A DNA stretch of 64,000 bases from Aporrectodea caliginosa (GCA_020284085.1 JACEVL010000158.1:248001-312000); one strand, 5' to 3'. Positions 1-20,917 are shown, counted from the stretch's first letter. Program-made: numbers and translations. The notes: generated by a model from the sequence alone, not told the origin.

Positions 1-102
1 CCAGATACCAGTACTAAGATATGAAAGACTCTTAAATTAAATACATAGGAGTACAACACTTGGACCATATGAACCTAGTTCTGTGAATAAGCCAAGCTCT
101 AC

Positions 103-3100
103 CTCTGACATGTGTGTTGCTTGTGGCCCCTGGCAGCTTGGTCGGTGGTGCCACCTTGTGTCTGGTCTCTGACTGTCTGATGATCGACTCGATCAATTTA
201 TCTGGATCGACCTTGACATTGCCGAGGCTGCTGAGGTCCTGCAGTCGCCTCTGCTGCTCCACGAACTGCCGCTGCTTCACCTCCTTCTCCATCTTCCGCC
301 GCTGTTCCTCGGTCAGCGGCTGACCATCATTCCTGGAGAATTTGAGAAATAAAAGTTCCAGAAGATTATGCAATACAGCATGTCCATTCAATGTCTATTA
401 ATAACTCCGTGGAAATTCCACAGGCAGATTTTGCAAGTAGATCAAAAGACAAGCATGCTACAACCTTCCACATCCACCAGAGATAAAGTAACTAACCTCA
501 TCATGGGTCTGAATGTGGAAGCCATCTGCATTGTGTACTGTGGTGGTGGAATAAAGCGCTGTTGACCCATCATCGCGTTCTTGAAAATAAAAAAACATGA
601 GTCATGGTATTGAATATATCATAACAATATATACAAATATACAAAAATACTACTTAGTGCTTGATAAGGTTACATAAGTGCTCATCTGCAATCCTATAAT
701 CAAAGTAGTCACAATAATATTCATTTGAAATACGTTTATCAGGTTGCATTTATCTTAAAATTTTATCACTGCTACAGTATGGTTCTGACATATAGCCAAT
801 GACGGTGGCAACCAGGAAAAGACTACAGACAGCACATCATAACTGTCTGATAAGAATGCTACATACATCAATTTGGTAATTTGTGAATACAATACAATAC
901 AATACAATCAAGGCATGAAAAAATACAAAACAAAACTATAAGAGAGAGGACGGGATAAGAAGATATAGAAAACATCATCAGAGAGAGAAGACTGAAGAGG
1001 ATGGGGCATGTTTTTTGCATGCATGAAGATAGAAGACTCAAACAAGTGATATCCTGGAATTCTGGAGGGAGGAGGAGAGGAAGTCGTCGGAAGAACAGCT
1101 GGAAACCAACAGAGATGACTGGAGATGCCTGGAGATGTTGTGGGATGAGGCCAATGAGCTGGCGATGGACAGAGACGAGTGGATGAGAAAAATTGCCTGA
1201 TGTGCAGACCTGCATGGGAAGGACTAAGTACCATTAAATACTATAATGCAAGTAAAAAATGTCTGTTTATCGATTTCATACATATTTGTAATTAATCATT
1301 GGCTTGGGAATAATTGATAATTTACTAGTTCTTCACCATTTATTCTTTATTTTTTGGTGATCATAGCCTACATACTTTAGACCTAAGAGCCTAGCCATAG
1401 ATTGGCTAAATCTGGTGAAAATCTTAAACCAATGCCTTCCAGCAGAAAATAAATAACCAAATCTCCAAACAGCATCAGATAAAAACGGCAGATAGAAGCG
1501 AGTAGAATGGTGAATACCGGAAAAACTGCCTCGTAGCAATTTTATAGCCAATGTAATGATATGCTACGAGCTGTTCAGTAATGCGAACAAATTTTTTTAC
1601 ATGCTGTGCAAATATCTTTAGCAAAACATCAAACATTTACAGCTAATAGAAAGAAATCGGATACAGCATAAAAATAAAGATCTCCTTGTGACACATAAAA
1701 CATGCAAAAAGTATCTGAATTTAAGTGCAGTCACCTTCTAGAAGTCACTTTTGTCGAATTAGCATAAAAAGGCACATTTAATGTCTGAATGCAAGCCACA
1801 CAGAATAAAATGTATGCTTCACGTCGCCCAAGCTCAAGTCAAAGCACCAGCTGTCATATTACAAACACTCTGTACAATGTGTACATGATTATTCTAAACA
1901 TAAAGCCTGCAAATAATATCACTTGCATCAGCTGCTATAACTCTACATGTTCCCTGTTACTGTACTCTTACACAATTCTAGCTGATTCAATTCAGTTCTG
2001 GATTATCTTTGACTACTGAACAGTTCTCACCATTTCAATGATAACTTCAATTTTAACCACATTACTTAAAACCTCATCATTTTTGGCAGCCACAATAAGC
2101 AATGCACAATACTTAGTATGTTTTCCCATGAGAAGGTCACATGTCAAGAACCATGCAATGTCAAAATCAAAGTTGGGATTCATACTCTTGACCTTGTAAT
2201 ATCAGAACGCATCTAACAATGCTGTGTACAGTATGCAAATTCTCATATAAAAAGTTCTTGGGAAAATTCCCACCAGCAAATGAAAAAGACACAACATTTA
2301 ATATGAAAAAGATCTGTAAAAAGCTAAAACAGCAAACCTAAGCCTGATAACAGTTGAATCGTTAACTAAGGCATTCTTAAACTAGACCAGAAAAAATCCT
2401 GTTCAACCACAACATCAACTGCCAGTTCACAGAGAAAAGCAAACACAACTGAAAGAAGCTAAAGAAGATGCTTACGAAGTATTCTGGACTAAAGGCATAC
2501 ATCTACAAGAAGATATGGATGGCAAAATGTCAATGGCAACAGCAAGTAGGGCAGAGACAGAGATTATTCCCATTACTTAAGTAAGCAAGTAAGTAAGTAT
2601 ATCCTTTATTGAAAAACCAACTGCTAACTGCATTTTGATGTACAAAGATCATCAAATAGATAAAAAATTAAGTATAAAGCATCCAAGTGACAAATGTTAG
2701 CACATAATCTGCAACAGAAACTTCCACTACGCTAATCCCACATACGGTTATTCAGGAATGACAATCTATACACTGTTAATTTACTTTAAATAATGCCTGG
2801 TAAGAGCAAACATGTTTTATGCCTGAATGCTAAAAGATAATTTCATTTGCTTATTAATCACATATTAATCCCAAAAAGTCTCTGAGCATTCAGGCAACAA
2901 ACAAGTCTGATGTCATCATGCATTACTTAAAGTAAATATATTAATTATCTCTTAATAATATTTCTAAAGATTACAGTTATAGTGGCTCAATGGCAGACAT
3001 TTATTAAATATTTACAAAAGATCACATTCATTATCTGACTGCAGGCTATAGTAACTTGGCTTTCATTTTTACATAAATTATGTGAACATTTAAGCTACAA

Positions 3101-3566
3101 TGATGTCTGTTGTCTGTATGCATACTATAATACATGTGGCATGTGAATCACAGATTATTTACACACTAACACATAATTGAAGAGCCTTTACTCTGAGGCC
3201 TAATCAATAACACCAATGCTAACAGCTGAAGGTCTAGTTAGACAGGTGGACAGAGGGCAAGTTGCAAAAAGTTGTTTAAAATTAGATAAAAAACCAATAA
3301 TTAACATAGAAGCCTTAGGTTTTGGCATCATCCTCAGACTTTGCAGTCTACCTGTTTGGCAAAAAACAGCAATGGCACATTACCTGGGGCATAGGATACA
3401 TCGCCGGAGCAAAGGCATATTGCTGCCCATTGGGTGCCGCAGTCATCATGATCACAGGCTGTGGCACATTATTCGGGTCTTCGTGTGACATCATCGGATA
3501 TCCTGGCTGCATTGCCATTGCAGGAATCTGGCGACTCTGACCAGGTAGCATCACCCCAAAAGTTTT
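103..3566 (-). CDS. SYNRG: gamma-synergin-like protein, three internal exons (partial gene)
   Basis: Three minus-strand exons join with compatible phases: 3566-3384, 579-497 and 332-103. The first is rich in Met, Pro and Gln (begins KTFGVMLPGQSRQIP and ends MYPMPQ). The second continues in that style (MMGQQRFIPPPQYTMQM). The third begins NDGQPLTEEQRRKMEKEV and carries a Glu/Arg/Gln-rich helix, then LSSLGNVKVDPDK and a basic tail ending THVR. A Met/Pro/Gly/Gln-rich N-terminus followed by an EEQQKRFEQQ-type helix is the layout of gamma-synergin, the AP-1 gamma-ear binding protein of clathrin trafficking at the trans-Golgi. The EH domain, the acidic ear-binding motifs and the stop codon lie beyond the left edge. 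The first exon(s) should lie between 3567 and 5300, but I could not identify them. The family call rests on layout and motif similarity; the exon joins are seen directly. Confidence 0.72.
890..1235 (+). pseudogene. decayed non-LTR retrotransposon fragment (RT C-terminus)
   Basis: The plus strand encodes, across frameshifts and a stop, the typical tail of many LINE reverse transcriptases. RMGHVFCMHEDRRLKQVISW appears in one frame, then a GGRRRGSRRKNSW basic run. In another frame come WDEANELAMDRDEW and, after a stop, CADLHGKD. This matches the usual GHV-R-M, GRRRGRPKK, W, DEA-LA-DR-EW, CA-HGKD order. The 5' edge abuts a short AATAC repeat (890-909). It lies in an intron of the SYNRG-like gene on the opposite strand. 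It is too decayed for me to assign a clade. Confidence 0.6.
2575..2640 (+). repeat. short AAGT repeat with transposon-like tail
   Basis: Four or so AAGT units at 2580-2598 run directly into TATATCCTTTATTG. Such tails often mark the 3' end of non-LTR elements, but I see no coding remnant beside it. The rest of 1240-3380 is AT-rich intron of the SYNRG-like gene with nothing else I recognise. Confidence 0.3.
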
Positions 3567-4437
3567 CTAAACATCAAATATAAAATCTACATCCATACCA
3601 AAATGTGTGTTATGCATATATTAGCGATAATGCAGTGCTTTTATGAACCTCATAAAGATGCAAAAACATGACTAATGACTAACATACCTAACTAGGTGCA
3701 ACTTAATGTATATTCTAAACTGCTTCTTGAGCTGTCTATGTCGGTGAAGTATATATTTGCAGTGGAAGATTATTCCAGAACGGTGCTTGGGTGAACAAGA
3801 TGCACAGTAATTGAAATCATCACTACATTCAAAGACTCCTGCATAAAGGAATATGTTTGAGGAACATACAGTTTCTGCAAATAGACAAAACCGCTTAAAT
3901 TGTAACAGAAGATGCTATCAATTCACAGTAATAATTATTAACCTGACTGCAATATTGGCTCTTGTCCGCTTTTATTGGTAAACCATTCAATCTGTCACAT
4001 TAAGAAACCAATCCAGAGGTTCTGCTACAGCAAGCGTTATGCTCATCTATATAAAAGCGCAACATAAACTTGAGAATCGTAAGAAGCATTCTAGAATCCA
4101 ACGACGTCATACTATGAAGGTATGGAGGATAATTATACGCCGAGATTTAAGCAATATTTGTTACAGTTCAGCTAGGTTTACGGACCATGACGGCTGGTAT
4201 CAATATTTTATACCTTTTTACAGTAATCTTCGACAGAAAATCAGAAAATGGTTTCAACAAAACAATAAAATTCAATACAGTAAGATTTTGTCGGCAGTCA
4301 ACACCTACAAAAATATTGCAACCGGTTCATGTTTGTTGTTCCGGGGTTAAACTCATTTCACATTTTGTAGCGCAATGATTATCTTGGAAACCTTTGGAAT
4401 AAACTTATGGAAAGTCAGCAATGTATGTATGAGCACT

Positions 4438-4643
4438 TGTTATAGCGCCCCTTCCAGATTTCTACTCAGAGGCGCTCCAGACTACAGCGCGGACACTGAA
4501 TCGGAGTTTCACGACGAAGCGCATGAGCAATTGCGAGTGAAGGACTTGCCCAAGGTCCCTACGCGGCGGCTTGAGGTGGATTCGAACCCGTAACCTTTCG
4601 GCTGCAAGGCACCGAACAAACCCCTATACCACCACGCCCCACA
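4438..4643 (-). repeat. tRNA-derived SINE, single-head copy
   Basis: Read on the minus strand, this starts GGGGCGTGGTGGTATAGGGG (A-box-like) and continues to a B box GGTTCGAATCC. The body follows (GGGCAAGTCCTTCACTCGCAATTG, then GAAACTCCGATTCAGTGTCCG), and the element ends GGGGCGCTATAA. The same order of blocks occurs in the copy at 54464-54735, so this is one SINE family. The tRNA-like head serves as an internal pol III promoter in such elements. This copy has one head unit and a short tail. Confidence 0.8.
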
Positions 4644-5168
4644 AATGAAATGGTTATATTCAAACTTTAAATTAGCGAGGATCCTACGTTATTTGAATGA
4701 ATTTTTGCTGTCTGTTACTTTTGAAGAAATTAGGTGCTCTAAAATGTATTTTGTATCTCTTGTATTGAGATTTTCCTATTTTTGATCTTAAAACGCGTAA
4801 AACTGGCATAATACCACAGTAGGCCTATAAATAATTATATATAATTTTTTATACTATGATAATACCGTTCAAATTAATCAGATGCATAGAAATGAAAAAC
4901 ACCTTCAACAGTAGAACCGTAGAATGTCATAAAACGAAGTTAACAAAGACCATACAATAATTGCCAAGAGAGTTGAAGAGACGACATTTTTGACATTTAT
5001 AATTTTGAAATTTGTAAAAAAAAACAAAAAAATCTGCGGTTTTTGTTTGTTTTTCTTTAAAAAAAAAAAAAAAAACAAAAACCAAGCCTTTAACAGCCCT
5101 GCTCCCGGTACCCTCCCTAAGGTCGACTCAGCCTTTTCATTCACTAGGTGGCGTTGAAAAAATGACGT

Positions 5169-5200
5169 GATGGGCGCCTTGCATGGCTGCCAAACAGTTA
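5169..5200 (+). repeat. 32-bp motif shared with ABI 5' region
   Basis: The sequence GATGGGCGCC-T-TGCATGGCTGCCA, ending ACAGTTA, is identical at 30 of 32 positions to 19313-19344. This copy sits about 200 bp upstream of the BCL2-family start codon. The other lies in intron 1 of the ABI gene. It could be a dispersed repeat remnant or a regulatory word. Confidence 0.5.
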
Positions 5201-5408
5201 AATTCGACTCCTGTAATAACTTGTGATCATCCGTACATCCTGCGTACTTGTCAGTTTGAAACATTAAATGAAGATTATTTAGTAGTATTATTATTTTCGG
5301 TTATCATTGGGCTTCCAATGGACTAGTATGGCGTCCAAAGTGGAAAAACATTTGTTAAGTACGTAGCAACACCGGTTGTGGTCTTTCGTGATCGCCCAAA
5401 CTAACAAC

Positions 5409-7905
5409 ATGGCTGCTTATGATAAGTTGATCTCGTTGTTTTCTTGGGCGACACCAGAAAATAGTGTAAATCATCCTCTAAAAATAAAAGAAGTCGAAAC
5501 CGATTCCGCGGTACGAACGGCCATGGAGCTGGCGTACGATATTGTCGGCTATTTTACAGAGAACAAACCGTCCGGTCCCATCAACGGACACGCCAAGACC
5601 CTGAGACGTACTGTAGACGAGCTCTCCGAAAGGCATGGGATCCTTTTTAATGGAATTATGAGGCGCCTTTCTGTTGGACGACAAAGCTGGGACGATACGT
5701 TTACGAATGTAGCTGATGAGATGTTCGCAGATGGCCAGTACAACTGGGGGCGTGTAGTAACACTCTACGCATTCGCTGGTTGGTTGGCACGACACTGTAA
5801 AGAAAACCGCATGGAAGACGTTGTTCCACAAATTGCCACGCGAGCAGGACATTATGCTTCAGAAAAGGTTCTAGGTTGGATTAAATCGCAAGGCGGATGG
5901 GTAAGGCCATGTTATGTGTTTCAGCTGATAACACTTTTTGAATGCCATTTGAAAACGTTTATGACTTTAGTGGAGTTTTATTAAAGTTTGGTGTTTCTGC
6001 GGCGGAAGATTCTGCCACACAACGCATGCAGAAATTACTAATGCGGCAGAAGCTTCCACCTTCATTATTTTAACGAAATGATTACTTTTTGGTGGAACAG
6101 TGAGCCCTACTATGCATATAGAAATTCACAGTCTATAACAATACTGGCAAGGAGAGCGTCATGCCCAAATGCAACGAATATTCTAATGGCGACCCTAACC
6201 CTCACGACGTCTGCCCTGACCCTAATTGACCCTCACGTTGCCAAGTGCTATGAAAGGTTTGTCCTAAGAATAATTCAGCCATTTTAAGCATGTTTTGAAA
6301 AATTTGCATATGGTTTTGAATGCGCATGCGTGGTCAAACCTTCAATGGTTTTCTGTCGTGGAAGTAAAAATTTTCTTTCTAGTGCGGCAGAATCTTCTGG
6401 ATATGTAACTGCATTTTCTCCTGACGGCTGACTATCTGCACCTCAGATTTACATTTTGGTGTGACCATGCACATGTAACATATTTAATTATAATAGTAAT
6501 AATAATAGTCTCAAACACAATATTTTCTTGAGACAAAACATTTATAAGCATTCTGTAGTTGTTCGTGTCAGAAGAAACTAATCTCCAAAACAAGGGGTAC
6601 GCACAAAACGTGGATGTGTGCGAAAATGAAACTGAAAAGACAATTTGTCACAAGTCGAGATTGTTTTGCACGTTTCTTCGGGAGGGAGTTTGTCTGGCAA
6701 AGAGCATTCAGCATGAACAGTTTTCAGTTCATGTAGCCCACTTGGAAAGCTTGTTTTAGTTGTTTTGAATTGACCGTTGTATTAGTGCATACGCTTAAGA
6801 ATCTTGAGTCAAAGGATCATGGCTTTAGGGATGATTTCTGATAGTGGCTTGTTCTGTTGATTGTGGCTTGCAGCATTTGAGAAGTTACGATACCTTGCAT
6901 TGCCTCAATGTCATCCACCATTAACATGTTTCCAATAAGTACATTGCCATAACATGCATGTATTTTTGTTGAAAAACAGAATGAATCCAAAAATGAAGCC
7001 ATTTGCCCATTTTACTTGATGGGTTTTGGTTTACCATGGTGAATCCAGAAGTTTCTAACACAAACAAGGGGCCAGATTTTACATGGTGTTGTAAGGTGAA
7101 AAATTCAGATAACCTTGTGTTAGTTGTCATGAATTTTAGAACCCAAGACTGGAAAACTTCTGAGGATTTCTTTTAATCACAAAAACTTTAGTAATCCATC
7201 TTTTTTGGCCATTTTACATATGTTCTCCAGCTCTTTTGCACATTTGCTTTACATCAAAATTTTCTTTTGCACATTTGCTTTACATAAAAAAATTTCTGTT
7301 CGTTTATCGACTCCTCATGTGCTTTCGCATGTTATTCACGAAAATTTTTTCTTGTTGTCTTACAACATAATTTCTTTAACGATGTTCTTCTTTAAGTTCT
7401 CTGCCCTTCGGCAGGTTCCAACCTCCAATGACGCCACTCCTCCCCGTGCTGCGCCCCCAACCCGCTGCATCCGTAATCCACCCCAGCACCACCCGCCCCG
7501 GCCCCCCACCCCCTCGACCTCCCCCGGGGATAATACGTGTTATTATGTGCAAATTAACTACTAATAATAATTAAAATTAATTTTATTAACCATATTTTGT
7601 GTGCATATTCTGTTGGTAACTCCCACTGAATGGAGATGGATTGGCCAGCATGGCCCTCTGGAATCACCCTTGTTCTCACCTAGCATAAACTAAAAAAATG
7701 TGTGAAACTTAAAAATTCTGTACTTTATCGAATTAGTTTTAAAGTATGCATCTCAGAGAAAGTAATGATAGTTTTGGTTCTCTTTCAGGATGTTTTCGAA
7801 CAGTTCTTTCCAGAGAAGATTGAACCAGAAAATGTTCTCTGGAATGGCCTTCTCTACACCTTTGTAGGCCTTGGAGCACTTGCCACTATGGCTGCTGTTT
7901 CTTAG
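5409..7905 (+). CDS. BCL2-family apoptosis regulator, MCL1-like (complete, 2 exons)
   Basis: Exon 1 is 5409-5900 and exon 2 is 7789-7905, joined GGATGG|GTAAGG to TTTCAG|GATGTT in phase 0. The predicted protein is 202 aa. BH3-like helix: LRRTVDEL at residues 65-72. BH1: MFADGQYNWGRVVTL, with the signature NWGR at 112-115. BH2: WIKSQGGW at 157-164, continuing DVFEQFF across the splice. A hydrophobic C-terminal anchor occupies about 185-202. The intron falls right after the Trp of BH2, a position shared by many BCL2 genes. The BH1 context and the QxGWDxFxxFF motif are closest to MCL1 among the members I know. Such proteins act on the outer mitochondrial membrane, binding BAX/BAK and BH3-only partners. 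Oddities: the usual Gly before the BH3 Asp is Val69, and there is no long PEST-like N-terminus as in vertebrate MCL1. The start is the first Met in frame with good context; an upstream TTG extension is unlikely. Confidence 0.92.
7411..7530 (+). other. C-rich island in BCL2-like intron
   Basis: About 120 bp of strongly C-rich, G-poor plus-strand sequence (runs such as CCGCCCCGGCCCCCCACCCC) inside an otherwise AT-rich intron (5901-7788). It is not part of the reading frame of either exon and has no tandem unit. The rest of this intron shows nothing recognisable. Confidence 0.5.
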
Positions 7906-10870
7906 TTCCAGTTCAACATCTAAGAGGAAGGAATAAGGCAGCGGAGCATAGATGCAAGATTTATAAATTTACTTTATTTAGCAAATTTGTTATTTTAATA
8001 ACCAACTTCAATGCAAGAATTTATATTTAACCTTTGATCCTGTTTTTAAAGATCTTTGTAAACTCTGTTTTTAAAGATCTTTTTTTAACTGACGTTTTAT
8101 ATTTCAATTTTGTGTTCTTTATTGAAGCTTTATTTTTTTGCTTAGTCCATTATCTAGTATTGGACTGTTGCCTAGCAAGAAAAATTAGAAACTGATCGCT
8201 GATTGGTGCTTATATTTGTAGCACTGTTAATGTTGACTCTAGGGGTAACAAAACTGAGTTGATGTTTTGGGTTGTAAAATAAGTGCAGTCTAATGTGTCT
8301 TATGGTTTTGATAAGCTGGTATTTGTGTAGCAGCTTTTAGAGATATGTGCCTCTATTATAGGATGCAGCAAAATGTCAGTCATTTAAATTGGGCATTTTC
8401 ACTCGAGGTGTCCCAAGTTATCATTTGCAGGGTTCTTTTTGCACTTCTGCCAGCTTTATGTTATGATACTGATGCCCAAGCCTGTGTTGTTGATACATGT
8501 AGCTTTTAATAGGTGATGACCTAAGTGTCATGACCTGACCTTATTATTTCCATTGTCTAAGCTGTGCTTCTGTCAAGATATGACTGTCAACTTATTTCCT
8601 AGGTATCTGCTCACAGAGCTTCATTCTATTAAGGATTCCTTTTGCAGTATATTGTGGGATTTTGTTTTTATGATAGGCACTTCTCAGTAAATTGTTTACA
8701 GATGATAGCAATAATTATCAAATCAATTATTACTTATTGGTATTTAAATAGTAGCAGTAGTTGGTAGGTTAAGATATGGTCTGTAAATGAAAAGTTAGTA
8801 TGTATGTGGGTTTTCTTAATTCTAAACAAATTGTAAGGTGTGCTTCATGGGAGGTGCAATAGAGACTATAGTGGCTTAGTCAGTGGAGTTTGACGATTTA
8901 CAGGGTTCTATGAAAAAGCTTTTGGTTTAAGATGAACCCTTCATTATCATACGAGGACCATTTAACATGTTTTTTATTAGTACAGCTTTCATTCATTTGT
9001 GATTTGACTCTTGCTTAGTACTGTTTAAATAATTTTATTTTGAAGACTTTAGGAAGATGCTGGTAGGTTACCAGCACCTGGTCTTGGGCGACTTTTAAGG
9101 AATTATTTTGCCAGTTTGTAGAAGAGATGTTTGAAGTTCTTATGAGAGAGTCAATACCTAAAGTAGCAGGTTATAGTTTCACATGCGAAATAGCTGTTGT
9201 TTAGGGTGTGGCATTTTTAGGGGGTTACAGATTTGATGGTTGGCTTTTCTTAAGCTCTACTTAATTTTCATTAATTGCTTGATAATGCTTATGTTGTCTA
9301 AACAGTACCGGTTTATCACTTTGTTTTGTCATGTACTGGTACCGTAAGTCACTTCTATTGTTGTGTTACATGATAGTGCTTAAAAAGTGCTACCTGTTTT
9401 CTGTTAGTTGGCTCTATTTTATTACAGCTGCCTTGGATTGTTTTTCATAGAATGCATAGCATTATTTTGGTTTTCATGTATACTAAAAACTGCAAGTTTT
9501 ATAATTGTAAATAACTGCAGGATTAGCCTGTTCAGCTTCATTTGTGTCTTACGTGGTAAGAGTTTTGTGTCTTGACGTGTGTGGGTCAACAATTGTTCAT
9601 TTCAATTTTTCATGCAGTCTAACTGATCTAAAACTATTACCATTGCTGCTATTAGTTTGTGGTGAAAACTAATGGTTGCCTGTAAATAATTAAATTTTGT
9701 TTGTTGTATGGCAGATGTGGGCTTCATAGGTTTACTTTAATAGGAACAGCGGCTTTTTGTTTTGACCTAGTAACAGTTAAATTATTGGCAAAACTGGACC
9801 AATGATTACCGTATTAAGCCTTAAAAATGGCTGGATTTGTTGATAGTGGTTTAATTCAGGACTTTCGATATATTAACAGATTTCAGCTGAGGGGTATAAA
9901 TGTGTTTCTTTAGTAAATAATGTCATTTATGGAATGCATTTCTGAGTGGCGCTTTTATAAATGCTCGATTATAATAATTACAATTACATTAAGAAGAGTG
10001 TCAGATTATATATGTACATCTTTCAAGAAGCTCGTAATGGTGCTGAAACATGACTTTATCTTGTAAGGTTTTTACATGACAAATTACCACAACTATCTGT
10101 AGTACTTTATGCCATTGATTTCATAGCAGAGATTTATGCAGTTCGTACAAGTTGCTGCCTTCTGTTGCATTTTAACTTGCAGTCAATAATAGGGTCTAAG
10201 TTGAGTGTTTGCTGTACTGCTATTTGTTGTTTCTTTCTTTGTGTGTGCTCCTGTTGTAAGCATTCTACCGAAAACACTTCAACCTGCATGATATGGTACT
10301 TATGGAATGAAGATTCATAAATGTTATGTAGCTTCACATTTTGAGCAAGACTTACAAGTCAGCATTCACAGTTGCAGATTCGGGAATGGGACTTGCTTGA
10401 AGTCTGCTACCATAAAAATTTTGGGCTGTTATCTTTTATCTACCAATAATAGTTTTTTTCTTTATGCCCAGACCCCATTATTGTGTCACCCAAACTTCTC
10501 ATCCTGGATCTGCCACTGATACAGACATTGTAGTATAGCTTCACATTATCTGTCTTGTAATACAGTAACTGTTGCTGGTTTTGCTTTGAATTTTCAGATC
10601 CATAATAATTATTGTATAGTTGTTACTTTTATGGCTAAAATCATAAAGAAAGTTTGGCAGAGCAGTTATACTGTGGCAAATTGCCTTGGCATCCATGTGT
10701 CAAATCTATCATTATCAATCTGTGTTCTAAACTAACTGGTAAAGTAATCAAGGGCAACTATTTTTGGAAACTAAGTTTAATCTGTTAAGGTTGGTTAGTC
10801 ATATTTCAATGTGTTCGAGATACCTACTGTTGAAATGTATGTATTGATACATAATAAACTGTATGGTGCT
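7906..10870 (+). other. probable long 3' UTR of the BCL2-like gene
   Basis: There is no credible coding sequence on either strand for about 3 kb after the stop codon. The region is T-rich with few repeats. A canonical AATAAA lies at 10853-10858 and is the best candidate poly(A) signal. Long AU-rich 3' UTRs are common for short-lived MCL1-type messages, but the end point here is inference. Confidence 0.4.
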
Positions 10871-11658
10871 AGTCAATTTTAGGAACAGTATGGGATTCTA
10901 CGTTCATGGCATAGGGCGGTCTAGTGGGCTATAAAAAAATCCATGGTACATGTAATTTGTTTAGTGATTAAGTTTTTGTTGTGTCTGACAAAATCTGTTT
11001 CTGTGTACTGGTTGTTGTGCTGTGCAAGTGGTTTACTTCTTCGTGTTTTTGTTACACTCCGCCACAGTTGATTTGTTTTTTAAAAGTTATTGTTTTTAGC
11101 AGCTGTGTGCAGAACATGTCTGGACATATGAAAAAGAAATTATTTCATTTTTATGTGTACTTCTATAATGGTAGAGCATAGTGAGACTGTTCTTGAACAT
11201 ATCCCAGCCATGTTGAGCAGTGGACCAATAATTGCACAATGTGGGACCATTCTGGGTTCAATGAACATTGCTGTTTAGGCATAATGTTTTCACAAAAGCA
11301 GTTATCATAAGTACGATACTTTGGAAAGCAATGTTTACTTAGATATTCTTCACTGCAAAGGTTTGCATGTCATTTGCCTGGAACTAGTTAAAATGGCAAA
11401 TTTAATGGACTAATCAGGTGATAGAGCGGCAGAAAGGTGTGGCATACCATCCAACTTGAAATCAAAGATAGCTTTCACGAACTCGTGTTTTCCAAACCAT
11501 CTTACAAGTAAAACCAGAACCATTAAAAAATCAAATGGTTTATAGAACTTCTTACAGCAACCTACTGTACATGGCTTTCCCAGTATCCTGCTTTCTGGCT
11601 AAAGATCTCTGAAACGTCTAAAAGAACTACATGTACAAACACTCGGTTACCAGTTAAA

Positions 11659-11664
11659 TTTATT
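11659..11664 (-). terminator. candidate poly(A) signal for ABI
   Basis: TTTATT on the plus strand reads AATAAA on the minus strand, about 1.87 kb past the ABI stop codon. No exon-like sequence lies between 11665 and 13528, so this stretch is read as ABI 3' UTR. It faces the BCL2-like 3' end about 0.8 kb away. Confidence 0.35.
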
Positions 11665-13528
11665 GCAACAACATAGGAAACAACGAAAAGCCTATTAACA
11701 TGTTTTTACATAATGTTACAAAGACCGTGAAAAAGTTTCTAGAGAATAGCAAATAGTACTAACTCTTGACAAAAGAGAGAACCGAAAGTTACATGCTTCT
11801 TTACATGCCTCCACAGAAAAACTTCACAATCACGGTCTGGAGCTTGAGAGATTTTTCAACTGAGGTGCAAACATGAGTGGCAATCCTCCTTGCATTGGTA
11901 CACGTTGACCAACCTTGAAAACAGGAGCGCTGAACTCGCACCAGATAACCAGGTCAACATCAAACCTGCCACCATCATATCCACATATACTCCACAGTAC
12001 CAAGTAATCTGTCAACCTCTGTTTACAAGGTTACCAGTACTCGATACTTGGAAGTAAGTGTTAAGAAGCAATTACAGTACATATTCGTGTTTATTATTAA
12101 TTAAAACTGACACCGCAGTATGATTACAAGTCATAGTGTGAATGGATGATTACAAGTTATTACTGGAGTTGAATTTAAATGTATAGCAGTCATGCAAGGT
12201 GCCCATTTGTCCTACTGCTCATTTTACCAAAGCCACCTAGCAAAGGTCGAGAATCGATCCGAAAAACACAGCAATTTTAAACTACACCAAACTTTCAAAT
12301 CTACAGGTCCAACAGTTAAAGAACAGCCATACATGGAAGACTGTAGACATGATTTTGATTTTAGATTAGTCCAAACATTTCTAAGATCCTAACAGTGTAC
12401 AGCCACAAAACAATGGCACCATGTATTTGCCAACGGTGATCTCCTGAGTAATGTTACAACACGATTCATCAACTGAATCTAAAAGATTCAAAGAGGCCCT
12501 GTCAAGTCATGATCATTGATAAATACAGACAAATATATATAGAAACAAGAGATTAAAACATGCTGAAATAAACTTTACAATCTAATCTCAGTTAACAGTC
12601 AGCCCAATGGCTGTCAAACACACCTGTCTCATGCCACATCTTCCCATTTCAAAGAACGTTAGTCAACATTTACCAGTCAACATTTACCAGTATCATAACT
12701 CTTATATTTCTTACTTTACAAAGTTTGATTATACCCATACTTCTCAGTCATGCAGTGACATAATTTAACCTGAAATCATGCAGTTTTGTGTCACATTAAC
12801 ATCTTAAGAAATAGTCACAATGGCTAGAAACAGATTCTGACAAATATTTACAGTAAGTTGAACACACAATGAGCCATGAATCAATACCTAAGATTTCAAA
12901 ATCATAAATAATAACATTACAAAGGCTAATGTCACACTGTCGCATCAGAATAAGTTTTTCTCCTACAATGCCAAACACAAACCAAGGACCTATGCTTGTA
13001 TCAGGGCTTTACACATAAAGATATCTAAACAGTTTCTCAACATACAAGTCAATTATGAAGTTTAAATTCTTACTGAAGGTTGTATCTTCAGTAACTCAGA
13101 CGCTTAATTTCTTCGCAGCTAGGCCCCTATTTAACACAGTAAGGAAATATAATTGCACATTCATTACATACCCTCAAGCATAATTCTCGGAGGCATGGCC
13201 CTGAGGTTGTAAGATCCTTTGGCTGAAAGTGCATATGAAATGGCCAACACACAACTGGAAACCATTCCTTATAAGTAGCGTGATTATACATCAATACACC
13301 AATTCTACAGATGCACTGGGATTTTAATCCAGAATGCAACGGCAACAATCGTGTGTTACCACTTGACAACCATCAGTAGCATAAGTTAATAACAAATACT
13401 GCAAAACATGCTCAACTTATTTATGAGCACGAACAAGTGTCTTTTGCTATCGCATGGATTCTCAAGATAAATGAAAAGCTGCTCAAGCTTAACAAACAGC
13501 AAGAATGACTGACTATCACATCGCTCGA

Positions 13529-20917
<7,389 letters not shown>

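Noticed and set aside
1333..1551. 72-codon minus-strand ORF with aromatic-rich sequence
   Set aside because: No splice phase fits the neighbouring SYNRG exons and I recognise no motif; length is within chance for this region.
4905..5264. 119-codon minus-strand ORF as first SYNRG exon
   Set aside because: It runs through poly-A/T and the dispersed 32-bp repeat, lacks the Met/Gly-rich start expected of synergin, and has no matching junction.
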